Positions 46,557-55,410 of a DNA stretch of 64,000 bases are shown here, piece by piece. The position numbers and the translations under genes are program-made. The notes beneath the pieces are model-generated. The model was given only the letters and a program-made list of their open reading frames with translations, was not told the DNA's origin and ran no database searches. Positions within the stretch are counted from its first letter, which is position 1. Every line of letters begins with the position of its first letter. This DNA comes from Roseateles saccharophilus. Its GTDB lineage: Bacteria; Pseudomonadota; Gammaproteobacteria; Burkholderiales; Burkholderiaceae_C. Location: positions 1 to 64,000 of the forward strand of contig NZ_SMBU01000003.1 of NCBI RefSeq assembly GCF_004342485.1, in the 5' to 3' direction.

Positions 46557-48344
46557 TCACTCGCCCCTGACGACACCCTCGCGGCGCGGGTCGGCCGCGC
46601 CGACCCAGCCGCCGCCATGTTCAGGGTCAAGGCGCATCAGCACCTGCAGGCCGCTGGTCAGCTCGGTCTCCTCGATCTGCTGGCCGCGTGCGCGCAGCGC
46701 CGTGAGCTGCTCGGCCGTCAGCGTGCCCGGCTCGACGTAGAACCGCCCCGAGTTGAAGTGGCCGAAGTTGGGCAGGTCCACCGCCTGCTGCACGGGCAGG
46801 CCCCAGGCCAGCGCGCCGGTCAGCAGCTTGGCGACGTAGTGGATGATGACCGGCCCGCCCGGCGAGCCGGCCACCATCAGCAGCTTGCCGTCGTGGTCGA
46901 ACACCAGCGTGGGCGCCATGCTGGAACGCGGGCGCTTGCCGGCTTCCACGCGATTGGCCACCGGCCTGCCGTCGGCGCCGGCGGGCTGCAGCGAGAAGTC
47001 CGTCAGTTGGTTGTTCAGCATGAAGCCGCCGGCCAGCCCCGTGCCGCCGTCGCTCATCGTCTTGCTGCCGAAGGCGGACTCGACGCTGGTCGTCATCGAC
47101 GCCGCATGGCCCTGGACATCGACGACGCTGACCTGGCTGGTGCCGTGCTCGGGCTGTTCGGCCTGGGGCGCCAGCGCCTGCGTGAGCGCGCCCGGCCGGC
47201 CCGCCGCGGCCGCGGCCATGGCCTGGGCGCCGATCAGCGCGCCGCGCTGCTTCAGATAGGCCGGCGCCAGCAGGCTCTGCCAGTCGCCACCGGGTGCGGT
47301 GACGAAGGCCGGGTCGCCGATGAACTGGGCGCGGTCGGCGAAGGCCAGCTTGGACGCCTCGGCATAGGCATGCATCCAGTCGGCCGTGATGCCCCGGGCC
47401 GCGAGCGCGGCGGGCTGGGTGTCCAGCAGACCGAGGATCTGCATCAGCGTCAGTTGGCCCGAACTGGGCGGGCCGAAACCGCAGACCCGGTAACGGCGCC
47501 ACTCACTGCACAGCGGCGGGCGCACGGCGGGCTTGTAGCCGGCCAGGTCGGCCGCGGCCAGCAGGCCGGGGCGGGCCTGGCCCTTCACACGGCGCACGAT
47601 GTCCTCGGCCACGGCGCCCTCGTAGAAGGCCTTGGCGCCGTGCTGGGCGATGGCGCGCAGCACGGCGGCATAGGCCGGGTTCTTCAGCACGGTGCCGACG
47701 GCCTTGGGCGCGCCGGCAGCGTCGAAGAAGTAGGCGCGGGCCTGCGGATCGTCGCGCAGCGCGGGCTCGGCACCGACCAGCTCGTGCAGCCGCGGGCTGA
47801 TCGCAAAGCCCTGCGTGGCCAGGCGGATGGCCGGCTCGAACAGGCGCGCCCAGGCCAGCCTGCCGTGCTGGCGGTGCGCCTCGGCCAGCATGGCCAGCAC
47901 GCCTGGCGTGCCGGTGGACAGGCCGCTCTGGATGGCCTCGCGCATGGGCAGTGGCTTGCCGTCGGGCTTGAGGAACATGGCGGGCGTGGCCGCCGCGGGC
48001 GCGGTTTCGCGGCCATCGAAGGCCTGCACCTGACGGCCGTCCCAGTACAGCAGGAAGGCGCCGCCGGCGATGCCGCTGGACTGCGGCTCGACGAGGCCGA
48101 GCACGGCCTGCATCGCGATGGTGGCGTCGATGGCCGAGCCGCCCGCGCGCAGCATCGCTATGCCGGCGTCCACGGCCAGCGGGTTGGCGGCCGTGGCGGC
48201 GAAGCGCCTGGCCGGGGCCGCCAGGCCGGCCTGGCGGGCGCTGCGGGTGGTGGCGGCCTCGGGCTGGTCGAGAGTCTGGGCGGCTGCCGGGGCCAGCCAT
48301 GCGGCCAGCAGCAAGGGGGTCAGGGTGCGCAACATGGCGGCCAT
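46557..48344 (-). CDS. ggt: Gamma-glutamyltransferase
   Basis: A 595-residue periplasmic Ntn-hydrolase that transfers or hydrolyses the gamma-glutamyl group of glutathione and related compounds. It has a signal peptide (RTLTPLLLAAWLAPAAAQT). The precursor self-cleaves before the catalytic Thr in EHGTSQVSVVDVQGHAAS. Substrate-binding blocks are SSGIAGGAFLLYW and SMAPTLVFDHDGKLLMVAGSPGG. Length is normal. Two candidate ATGs lie four codons apart (48344 and 48335); neither has a clear ribosome site. Confidence 0.93.
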   Translation of the reverse strand: MAAMLRTLTPLLLAAWLAPAAAQTLDQPEAATTRSARQAGLAAPARRFAATAANPLAVDAGIAMLRAGGSAIDATIAMQAVLGLVEPQSSGIAGGAFLLYWDGRQVQAFDGRETAPAAATPAMFLKPDGKPLPMREAIQSGLSTGTPGVLAMLAEAHRQHGRLAWARLFEPAIRLATQGFAISPRLHELVGAEPALRDDPQARAYFFDAAGAPKAVGTVLKNPAYAAVLRAIAQHGAKAFYEGAVAEDIVRRVKGQARPGLLAAADLAGYKPAVRPPLCSEWRRYRVCGFGPPSSGQLTLMQILGLLDTQPAALAARGITADWMHAYAEASKLAFADRAQFIGDPAFVTAPGGDWQSLLAPAYLKQRGALIGAQAMAAAAAGRPGALTQALAPQAEQPEHGTSQVSVVDVQGHAASMTTSVESAFGSKTMSDGGTGLAGGFMLNNQLTDFSLQPAGADGRPVANRVEAGKRPRSSMAPTLVFDHDGKLLMVAGSPGGPVIIHYVAKLLTGALAWGLPVQQAVDLPNFGHFNSGRFYVEPGTLTAEQLTALRARGQQIEETELTSGLQVLMRLDPEHGGGWVGAADPRREGVVRGE

Positions 48345-48374
48345 CTTAAGAACGGTCGCCCTGCAGCACCGATC

Positions 48375-49754
48375 TCAAAAGTAAGCCATGTCACGCTGGC
48401 TGTAATTGACGATCTGCGGCATCACGCTGGCCAGATCAGTGGCGCTGACGCCCATCCAGGTCGCCAGCGTGGCGCCGAGCTGGTCGACGGCCGTCGTCGG
48501 CAGCAGCCGGCCCTGGCCGACGTCGTCGGGCCCGTTGATGCTGACCGAGGGCAGACTGCCCCAGAACCGGCCGCCCTGCACCGCGCCGCCCAGCACGAAG
48601 TGGTGGCTGCCCCAGCCGTGGTCGGAGCCATCGCCATTGCTCGTCAGCGTGCGGCCGAAGTCGCTGGCCGTGAAGGTGGTGACCTGGCTGGCCACGCCCA
48701 GCTCCACCGTGGCCGCGTAGAAGCTGGCCAGCGCGTCGTCGACGGCGGTCAGCAGGCCCGGGTGCTGGGCGACGAGGAAGTCGTGCAGGTCGAAGCCGCC
48801 CAGCGACACGAAGAAGACCTGGCGCGTCGCGCCCAGGGCCTGGCGGGCGGCGATGAGCTTGGCCACCATCAGCAGCTGGTTGGACAGGCTGCTGGTGGTG
48901 TCGAAGGCCGTCGTCAGCGCCGGCACGCCGGCCAGGCCGGCCGTGACGACGCTCTGCGCGCTGACCGAGCGCGTGACGACGCGGTTGAGCTCGGCCTCCA
49001 TCCAGTGGCTGCGGTCGCCCGCGGTGATGAGGCCGCGCAGCGCATCGGCACAGGCCTGCGAGCCGTAGAGCGGCTTCATGATGCCGTTGATGGGCACGGC
49101 GCCGCTGGTGGACACCTGATATTGCACGGCCTGGCGGCCGGCCATGAAGACGGCGTTGCCCGAGGCATTGATGCAGGTGAAGGTGGACGTGCCGTTGCCG
49201 GACAGGAAGAGGTCGCCCATGCGCCCGCCCCAGCCCGTCGTCGCGCCCTCGGGCGAGCTGCTCTGCCAGACGGACTGCTGGTCGTTGTGCGAGAACAGCT
49301 TGGGCGGCAGCGGCACGCTCTGGGCCTTGTACTGGGCCAGCGTGGTGGGCTGCACCAGGGTGCCGACGTTGAGCTGCACCCCCAGGCGACCGCTGTCCCA
49401 CAGGCTCTTGAGCTTGCCGAGCTGGGGCGCCAGCGCCATCTGGCGGCTGCCGACGCTCAGGCCCAGGGCCGTCGCGGCGAGCTGGTCGCGCGGCGTGGCC
49501 AGGGCCAGGCGGATGGCCGCATAGGCGTCGTAGCTGGGCTGGTCGTAGGGCACCAAGGTGTTGCCGTAGTCGTTGCCGCCGTAGAGGAAGACGCAGACCA
49601 GGGCCTTGTAGTCGCCGGGCGCGGTGGCCGCCGCGGCCTCGCCGAGGGCGGCGAGGTTGAAGGCCAGCGGCGCGGCCGCGCCGGCCAGGCCCAGGGCCGA
49701 GGCGCGGCGCAGGAATTCGCGGCGCTGCAGTTCGGGGAGTCGGTTGAGCTTCAT
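48375..49754 (-). CDS. DUF1501 protein with Tat-type signal
   Basis: A 459-residue protein of the DUF1501 family, which is related to sulfatases and alkaline phosphatases. The N terminus has a twin-arginine signal, LQRREFLRRASALGLAGAAA, so it should be exported folded. Family blocks are LVCVFLYGGNDYGNTLVP near residue 55, FFVSLGGFDLHDFLVAQH, and TASDFGRTLTSNGDGSDHGW close to the end. The function is unknown. DUF1501 and DUF1800 genes are nearly always adjacent, as here: it starts 10 bp after the DUF1800 stop, so they form an operon. Confidence 0.88.
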   Translation of the reverse strand: MKLNRLPELQRREFLRRASALGLAGAAAPLAFNLAALGEAAAATAPGDYKALVCVFLYGGNDYGNTLVPYDQPSYDAYAAIRLALATPRDQLAATALGLSVGSRQMALAPQLGKLKSLWDSGRLGVQLNVGTLVQPTTLAQYKAQSVPLPPKLFSHNDQQSVWQSSSPEGATTGWGGRMGDLFLSGNGTSTFTCINASGNAVFMAGRQAVQYQVSTSGAVPINGIMKPLYGSQACADALRGLITAGDRSHWMEAELNRVVTRSVSAQSVVTAGLAGVPALTTAFDTTSSLSNQLLMVAKLIAARQALGATRQVFFVSLGGFDLHDFLVAQHPGLLTAVDDALASFYAATVELGVASQVTTFTASDFGRTLTSNGDGSDHGWGSHHFVLGGAVQGGRFWGSLPSVSINGPDDVGQGRLLPTTAVDQLGATLATWMGVSATDLASVMPQIVNYSQRDMAYF

Positions 49755-49764
49755 GGTCGGCCCC

Positions 49765-51456
49765 TTATTTCTGGATTTGATATTCGGGGCAGGCCATCAG
49801 CATCAGGATGGCGGCCTGCACGCGGCCGAGCTTGCCGGCATCGGTGCTCGCGCTGATCGTCGCGACGGCCGTCGCGATGGTGGCCTGGGTCGCAGCCGAG
49901 ATGCCGCCGCCGCCCAGGCGCAGCGCGAGGTTGGCCACCAGGCTGGGCGCGTCCGCGGCCAGCGTCAGTTCGGTCGTGTAGCTGGGCTTGACGTCGCCGA
50001 CGCCGCTCGCGATGGCCGACTGCAGGAAGTTCAGGTAGCCGGCCACCGTGCTCTCGTTGCAAAGCTGGAACTCGGGCGCCGTGACGCCGTTGCTGCCGAG
50101 CTGGGAGTTGGGCGGCACATAGCCGGGGCGGAAGAAGTTGAACACCGTGGGGCTGCGCAGCGGGCTCTGGCCCAGGCGGGTGGCGGGGTTGGTGGTGTCG
50201 CCGATATTCCACAGCCCATTGGGCGAGCTGACACCGAAACTTCGCCCCCACTGGATGAAGCGCTGCACCGGTTCGCGCAGCTTGCCGGCGCCCAGGCCCG
50301 TGGGCACGGTGCGCGCCTCGCTGTCCAGCAGGATGGCGCGGATGACGGCCTTCAGGTCGCCGCGCACGCCGGCGCCGTTGTCGGCCCAGACCGCGGAAAT
50401 CCGCGCCACGAACGCGGCGCTGGGGTTGCTGGCCACGAGGCGCTGGATCAACTGGCGGCCGATGAAGGGGCCGACGTTGGGATGGTTGGCCAGCGTGTCC
50501 AGCGCGATCTTCAGCGCGCCGGGGCCGTCGGCGGTCGAGGGGATGTCGACGTCCAGCACCTTCTTCGCGCCGGTGGAGAACCGCGCCGGGTTGTTGACCA
50601 TCGGCTTCTTCATGAAGCCGGGGTCGGTGCTGCTGGCACCGTCGAAGTCCCAGCCGGTGAGGACGCGGGCCAGGTCGGTGATATTGCTCTGGTGGTAGGT
50701 CTCGACGGGCTTGCCGGCGCCGTCGAGCTTGGGGCTGCCGTCGGCGTTGAGCTGGTAGAGGCCGATGGAGAGCAGCTGCATCACCTCGCGGGCGTAGTTT
50801 TCGTCGGGCACGCGGCCGGTCGCCGGGTCCTCCTTCAGGTTGCCGCGCATCGCCAGGTAGACGCCCATGCCGCAGGACAGCGTGACCGCGTCCAGCAGGT
50901 CGCGGTAGGTGCCGAAGCAGCGCTGCTCCAGCATGTCCACATAGGCCGCGACGGCGAAGCCGCGCCAGCTCACCGGCAGGCCGTTCATCGAGATGACGAA
51001 GATCTCGCTCAGCGCCAGCACGACGCGCTGGCGCAGCGTATCCGGCGCCGTCATCAGCTTGCGCCACAGCGTGTTGTCGGCACCGCCGAAATCGTTGCGG
51101 TGGGCGACGACGGCATAGCCGTTGGCCACCATCCAGTCGAAGTGGCCGTCGCTCGCCGGCAGCGCGAACTGCGCGTCCAGCCAAGCAGCATAACCGCCGG
51201 CCTTCACGGTGGCGATGTCGGCGCTGCTGGCGGAAAAGCCGGCCTGGGCCAGGAAGCGGGCCGCATCGGCATCGCCGATGCTGGGCGGCGGTGGAGGGGG
51301 CGGCGGTGAGGGTGTCGGTGCGCTGCCGCCGCCTCCGCAGGCGGCGAGCAGGGCCGCGGCGGCCGTGGCGGCGGCCAGGGCAGGATTCAGGTCGGCTGCG
51401 GTTGGCGCGGCGGCGGCGGCAACGGCCTCTGCCTCGGGCGATGGCGGTGGGTGCAT
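49765..51456 (-). CDS. DUF1800 protein, probable lipoprotein
   Basis: A 563-residue DUF1800 protein. The N terminus is Ala-rich and contains a lipobox-like LLAACGGGG near residue 40, followed by a proline linker (SPPPPPPPPS) and then the DUF1800 domain from about residue 65. That domain includes ARFLAQAGFSASSADI, VPDENYAREVMQLLSIGLYQ and the later FNFFRPGYVPP. The lipobox suggests anchoring to a membrane, although the n-region lacks positive charge. The ATG at 51456 follows GAGGA at good spacing and is preferred to the frame opening at 51492. No reaction is known; it likely forms a complex with the DUF1501 protein. Confidence 0.86.
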   Translation of the reverse strand: MHPPPSPEAEAVAAAAAPTAADLNPALAAATAAAALLAACGGGGSAPTPSPPPPPPPPSIGDADAARFLAQAGFSASSADIATVKAGGYAAWLDAQFALPASDGHFDWMVANGYAVVAHRNDFGGADNTLWRKLMTAPDTLRQRVVLALSEIFVISMNGLPVSWRGFAVAAYVDMLEQRCFGTYRDLLDAVTLSCGMGVYLAMRGNLKEDPATGRVPDENYAREVMQLLSIGLYQLNADGSPKLDGAGKPVETYHQSNITDLARVLTGWDFDGASSTDPGFMKKPMVNNPARFSTGAKKVLDVDIPSTADGPGALKIALDTLANHPNVGPFIGRQLIQRLVASNPSAAFVARISAVWADNGAGVRGDLKAVIRAILLDSEARTVPTGLGAGKLREPVQRFIQWGRSFGVSSPNGLWNIGDTTNPATRLGQSPLRSPTVFNFFRPGYVPPNSQLGSNGVTAPEFQLCNESTVAGYLNFLQSAIASGVGDVKPSYTTELTLAADAPSLVANLALRLGGGGISAATQATIATAVATISASTDAGKLGRVQAAILMLMACPEYQIQK

Positions 51457-51559
51457 GGGGTCCTCACTCCAGGTGCGCGGAGGATGGCCCAACGCAAACG
51501 GGCCGGCTTGCGCCGACCCGTCGAGGCCCCTGAAATGGGGACAAAGCGTGTGCTTTACC

Positions 51560-52198
51560 TCAGAGCAACGGAACCCCGGTCTTGCTCTGCGCGAATTCGC
51601 GCGTCACGCCCTCGGCCAGCTCGACGACGCTGATGCCGTGCGGCGTCACGTCGAAGACGCCCAGGTCCGTGATGATGCGGTCGACGACGCCCACGCCGGT
51701 CAACGGCAGCGTGCAGTTGGGGATGATCTTCAGGTCCTCGCTGCCGTCCTTCTTCTTGGCCACATGCTCCATCAGCACGATGACGCGCTTGACGCCGGCG
51801 ACCAGGTCCATGGCCCCGCCCATGCCCTTGACCATCTTGCCCGGAATCATCCAGTTGGCCAGGTCGCCCTTGGCGCTGACCTGCATCGCGCCGAGGATGC
51901 TGAGGTTGATCTTGCCGGCGCGGATCATCGCAAAGCTGTCGTGGCTGCCGAAGATGCTGGAGCCGGGCAGCGTCGTCACCGTCTGCTTGCCGGCGTTGAT
52001 GAGGTCGGCGTCGACCTCGTCCTCGGTCGGGAAGGGGCCGATGCCCAGCATGCCGTTCTCGCTCTGCAGCCAGACCTCCTTGGAGGTCGGCACATGGTTG
52101 GCCACCAGCGTCGGGATGCCGATGCCGAGGTTGACGTAGAAGCCGTCCTCCAGCTCCTGGGCCGCACGCGCGGCCATCTGGTCTTGGGTCCAGGCCAT
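51560..52198 (-). CDS. scoB: 3-oxoacid CoA-transferase subunit B
   Basis: A 212-residue beta subunit of a succinyl-CoA (or acetyl-CoA):3-oxoacid CoA-transferase. The active-site Glu is in [15 protein letters not shown], and [15 protein letters not shown] is the subunit signature. It activates acetoacetate to acetoacetyl-CoA together with subunit A, whose gene ends 3 bp before this start. C-terminal blocks [20 protein letters not shown] are typical. Within this window it could consume the acetoacetate released by the BKACE enzyme, although the loci are 50 kb apart. Confidence 0.93.
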   Translation of the reverse strand: MAWTQDQMAARAAQELEDGFYVNLGIGIPTLVANHVPTSKEVWLQSENGMLGIGPFPTEDEVDADLINAGKQTVTTLPGSSIFGSHDSFAMIRAGKINLSILGAMQVSAKGDLANWMIPGKMVKGMGGAMDLVAGVKRVIVLMEHVAKKKDGSEDLKIIPNCTLPLTGVGVVDRIITDLGVFDVTPHGISVVELAEGVTREFAQSKTGVPLL

Positions 52199-52201
52199 GG
52201 C

Positions 52202-52966
52202 TCAGTCCTTTTTTGAAGTGAGGGAGACCGAGCTACTCGCTTCGCTCGGGCGGTCTGTCCCCTTGTCTTTAGAAGGCGACAGCGTCACCTTCTCGATGCG
52301 CTTCTCGGGGTTGGCGTTCACGACGATGCGGTGCACATAGATGCCCGGCAGATGCACGTCGTCCGGGTCGATGGTGCCGGTCTCGACGAGCTGCTCCACC
52401 TCGACGATGGTCAGCTTGCCGGCCATGGCCGCGGCCGGGTTGAAATTGCGCGCCGTGCGGCGGAACACCAGGTTGCCGCTCTTGTCGGCCTTGTAGGCCT
52501 TGACCAGGGACACGTCGGGCACCAGGGCCTTCTCGAGGATGTAGGTGTGGCCGTCGAACTCGCGCGCCTCCTTGCCCTCGGCGATCAGCGTGCCCACGCC
52601 GGTGCGCACGAAGAAGGCCGGGATGCCGGCGCCGCCGGCGCGCAGCTTCTCGGCCAGCGTGCCCTGGGGCGTGAACTCCAGCTCCAGTTCGCCGGCCAGG
52701 TACTGGCGCTCGAACTCCTTGTTCTCGCCGACGTAGCTGGAGATCATCTTGCGGATCTGGCGCGTGGTCAGCAGCTGGCCGAGGCCGAAGCCGTCCACGC
52801 CGGCGTTGTTGGAGATAACCGTCAGGTCCTTGACGCCGCTGTCGCGCAGCGCGCCGATCAGCGCCTCGGGGATGCCGCACAGGCCGAAGCCGCCGACGGC
52901 CAGCATCTGCCCGTCCTTCACGACGCCGCGAAGCGCCTCCTCGGCGCTCGGGTACACCTTGTTCAT
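52202..52966 (-). CDS. scoA: 3-oxoacid CoA-transferase subunit A, with repeat-derived tail
   Basis: A 254-residue alpha subunit. The CoA-binding GGFGLCGIPEALIGALR lies near the N terminus, with the family blocks SNNAGVDGFGLGQLL and RTARNFNPAAAMAGK. Homologues end soon after the NPEKRIEK segment, at about 220-240 residues. Here the frame runs on for about twenty more residues (GTDRPSEASSSVS and beyond) encoded by a short repeat also found at 30951. The tail is therefore probably an accident of repeat insertion near the stop codon. The gene is divergent from the PAS-LuxR regulator, with 81 bp between starts. Confidence 0.93.
   Translation of the reverse strand: MNKVYPSAEEALRGVVKDGQMLAVGGFGLCGIPEALIGALRDSGVKDLTVISNNAGVDGFGLGQLLTTRQIRKMISSYVGENKEFERQYLAGELELEFTPQGTLAEKLRAGGAGIPAFFVRTGVGTLIAEGKEAREFDGHTYILEKALVPDVSLVKAYKADKSGNLVFRRTARNFNPAAAMAGKLTIVEVEQLVETGTIDPDDVHLPGIYVHRIVVNANPEKRIEKVTLSPSKDKGTDRPSEASSSVSLTSKKD
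52222..52261. repeat. Short dispersed repeat, copy 2, inside the end of scoA
   Basis: A 40-bp sequence from GGGAGACCGAGC to CTCGGGCGGTCTGTCCC, matching the element at 30951-30988 (final 17 bases identical). Its ends form an imperfect stem around TACTCGCTTC. It is read on the minus strand as part of the scoA C-terminal tail and lies 23 bp before the scoB start, so it may also act as an intercistronic structure. Confidence 0.6.
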
Positions 52967-53047
52967 GCCACTGTCTCCTCGCGGTTAGCAACGCCCGCAA
53001 GGGTACTATCGCGCGCCCTCAGCCGTCGATTACGCAAGATCGCCTAA

Positions 53048-53602
53048 GTGGAACCCGCCACCCTCGACTACCGCAGCGCCTTCCTGCTCGCGCCGATCGG
53101 CCTGGTGCTGTCGGCGCAGCGCCAGATCGTCGACTGCAACGAGCGCGTGCTGAGCATCTTCGGCGCGACGCGCGAGCAGCTCGTGGGCCAGAGCTTCGCC
53201 GTGATGTACCCCAGCGCCGCCGAGTTCGAGCGCACGGGCGAGCGCATCGTGGCCAGCCTGGACGCGCAGGGCCATTACGCGGACGACCGCGTGATGCGGC
53301 GACTGGGTGGCGGCGAACTGTTCTGGTGCCATGTCACCGGCCGTGCCCTCGACCCCGCGGCCCCGCACGCGCGCGGCATCTGGGGCTTCGAGGACCTGTC
53401 GGCCCGGCGCCAGATCACGGCCGACCTGACGCCACGCGAGCGCGAGATCGCCGCGCTGCTGGTGGAGGGCCTGACCAGCAAGGCTGTAGGCCGGCGCCTG
53501 GGCGTGAGCCCGCGCACGGTGGACATCTACCGCGGCCGGCTGATGAAGAAATACCAGGCGGGCAGCACGCCCGAGCTGATCCACAAATTGCTGTCCGCAT
53601 GA
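53048..53602 (+). CDS. PAS-domain LuxR-type transcriptional regulator
   Basis: A 184-residue DNA-binding protein. A PAS domain spans about residues 10-115 (IGLVLSAQRQIVDCNERVLSIFGATREQLVG is its first half). A LuxR helix-turn-helix spans about 125-180 (LTPREREIAALLVEGLTSKA then LGVSPRTVDIYRGRLMKKY). There is no receiver domain, so it probably senses a ligand or redox cue directly. The start is GTG 53048. It diverges from scoAB over 81 bp, so control of that operon is plausible. It also overlaps the next gene (ATGA), which links it to a DUF3667 membrane protein. Confidence 0.88.
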   Translation: MEPATLDYRSAFLLAPIGLVLSAQRQIVDCNERVLSIFGATREQLVGQSFAVMYPSAAEFERTGERIVASLDAQGHYADDRVMRRLGGGELFWCHVTGRALDPAAPHARGIWGFEDLSARRQITADLTPREREIAALLVEGLTSKAVGRRLGVSPRTVDIYRGRLMKKYQAGSTPELIHKLLSA

Positions 53603-54540
53603 GTCACCACGCGCCCGAGCTGCCCTATTGCCGCAACTGCCACTACACGCTGGCAACGCCGCGACCGGCCTACTGCGGCCACTGCGGCCAGGAGACCGAC
53701 CTGCATCCGCCCTCGGTGCGCGAGATGTTCACCGAATACCTGGGCCACTACGTCGCCTTCGACGGCCCGCTGTGGCGCACGCTGTGGGCCCTGGTCTGCC
53801 TGCCCGGCCACCTGACGACCGCCTATTTCCACGGCCAGCGGCGCCGCTATGTGCTGCCGCTGCGGGTCTATCTGAGCATGAGCTTCCTGTTCTTCGTCGG
53901 CTCGCATCTGCTGTCCCACGAGGATGCCGCCGACGCGCCCGAGAAGGGCGTGCAGGCCGAACAGCCGGCCGTGGCGGGCAAGCCCGTGACGCTGCGCGTG
54001 AAGCCCAATGCGACGCCGGCGGAAACGGCCGCGGCGGCGGCCAGCGCGGCGGGCCTGCCGCCCGAAAGCGCGACGGGCACGCAGCAGAACTCCTGCGACT
54101 CCGCGCCTCCCGGCAAATGCGGCTCCACCCAGCGCTGGCTCGGCCGCCTCGTCGGCAAGGGCCAGAGCATGACGCGTGAGCAATGGACAACCCGCGCACG
54201 CGCCCTCGCCCCCTACGGCATGCTGGCCATGCAGCCGATATTCGCCGCGCTGCTGCTGGCGATGTTCGCGGGCAGCGGGCGCCGCTATGCCGAGCATTTC
54301 GTGTTCTCGCTGCACAGCCACAGCCTGTGGTTCCTGGCGCTGCTGCTGCTGCAGGTCACCGAGCTGGAGGGCACGATCATGTCCGCCGTCTTCCTGCACG
54401 GGCTGGTGGCGATGCGCCGCGTCTACGGCCTGGGCTGGTGGGGCGCCGTCTGGCGCGGCGTGCTGGTGTCGACCGGCTATTTCGTGCTGCTGATCGCGGC
54501 CCTGGTGGCGTTTGCCGCCCTGATCGCGATGACGTCCTGA
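53599..54540 (+). CDS. DUF3667-type zinc-ribbon membrane protein
   Basis: A 313-residue membrane protein. A zinc-ribbon-like head (CRNCHYTLATPRPAYCGHCG, residues 12-31) is followed by about five or six hydrophobic segments. A polar loop of roughly 90 residues separates the second and third segments; it is Ala/Pro-rich and has two cysteines (QNSCDSAPPGKCGS). The pattern matches the DUF3667 family, which has no assigned function. Its ATG overlaps the stop of the PAS-LuxR gene, so the regulator and this protein are made together. It converges on the 2OG-oxygenase gene. Confidence 0.8.
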   Translation: MSHHAPELPYCRNCHYTLATPRPAYCGHCGQETDLHPPSVREMFTEYLGHYVAFDGPLWRTLWALVCLPGHLTTAYFHGQRRRYVLPLRVYLSMSFLFFVGSHLLSHEDAADAPEKGVQAEQPAVAGKPVTLRVKPNATPAETAAAAASAAGLPPESATGTQQNSCDSAPPGKCGSTQRWLGRLVGKGQSMTREQWTTRARALAPYGMLAMQPIFAALLLAMFAGSGRRYAEHFVFSLHSHSLWFLALLLLQVTELEGTIMSAVFLHGLVAMRRVYGLGWWGAVWRGVLVSTGYFVLLIAALVAFAALIAMTS

Positions 54541-54564
54541 GCCCTCCGGCAGAGGTTTACCGGG

Positions 54565-55407
54565 TCAGGTGAAGACGCCCTGGCGCAGCCACTTGGTCGC
54601 CACCCACTTCTCGCCCTCGACGACCGGCGAGCCGCCATGCAGGGTCTGCGTGGCCGGGTGCGGGCGGTCGTAGCTGAAGAACACCGCATTGCCCTTGACG
54701 GGCGCGACATCCAGGCCGATGTCCGGGAAGATGGTCGAGCCGCCGGCTACCGGCGTGTTCAGGTAGACGACCAGGGTGCCGACGCGCTGGCCGCCGCGCC
54801 TGAGGATGCCCGGCGTACTGACATGGCCGGGGTCGAAATAGTCGTAGTGGGGCTGGTATTCGGCCCCCGGCCGGTAGCGCAGCACCTGCAAGCCCTCGCC
54901 GTGGTCCAGCGGCCAGCGCAGCAGCGCCGCGATGCGGGCCTCGACGCGCTGGATCAGTTCGGCCTCGCCGCGCTCGAAGAACATGCCGTCGCTGGTGCGC
55001 GCCGCATTCACCTCGCTGCCCTCGGCGCCGGTGGCCACCGTCTCGGAACGCGCCAGGCGCTGGGTGGCGAGGGCGATGATGCCGTCGCACTCCTCCTCGC
55101 TCAGCAACTCGCCGAAAACGACGACGCGCGGCTGGCGCAGCGCCATGACGACCTTGACCTGGCGGTCGCCGGCGTCGATGACGGGTGTGAAGCGGCTCAG
55201 GTCGGGCTCGGGCAGGCCGGGCGTCGTACCGGGCGGCGCGGTCAGCGTGGCGGACTGGCCCAGCGTGCGCGCCAGCGCCTGGCGGGCGACGGCCTCGTCC
55301 CAGCCGCTGCCCAGCATCGCGGCCAGGATGCTCTCGGACGCATGGCCGACGCGGCTCTGGTCGGCGATCCACTCGCAGAGTTCGGGGGTGATGACTTGCT
55401 GGCTCAT
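54565..55407 (-). CDS. Prolyl-4-hydroxylase-type 2OG-Fe(II) oxygenase
   Basis: A 280-residue oxygenase with an N-terminal helical extension of about 90 residues and a C-terminal P4Hc domain. The iron-binding HxD is in YQPHYDYFDPG, the distal His in ATQTLHGGSPVVEGEKW, and the Lys that binds 2-oxoglutarate is in the same stretch, so the site is complete. It hydroxylates a protein proline or small substrate; the target is unknown. The ATG at 55407 follows the family-like start SQQVITPELCEWI. There is no ribosome site because a 270-bp inverted-repeat element ends four bases upstream. Confidence 0.87.
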   Translation of the reverse strand: MSQQVITPELCEWIADQSRVGHASESILAAMLGSGWDEAVARQALARTLGQSATLTAPPGTTPGLPEPDLSRFTPVIDAGDRQVKVVMALRQPRVVVFGELLSEEECDGIIALATQRLARSETVATGAEGSEVNAARTSDGMFFERGEAELIQRVEARIAALLRWPLDHGEGLQVLRYRPGAEYQPHYDYFDPGHVSTPGILRRGGQRVGTLVVYLNTPVAGGSTIFPDIGLDVAPVKGNAVFFSYDRPHPATQTLHGGSPVVEGEKWVATKWLRQGVFT

Positions 55408-55410
55408 GGC

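Noticed and set aside
46617-49856. A 1079-codon open frame on the plus strand
   Set aside because: It is antisense to gamma-glutamyltransferase and DUF1501, both with intact motifs. Its composition (His, Gln, Arg, Gly, Ala) is the usual shadow of high-GC coding sequence.
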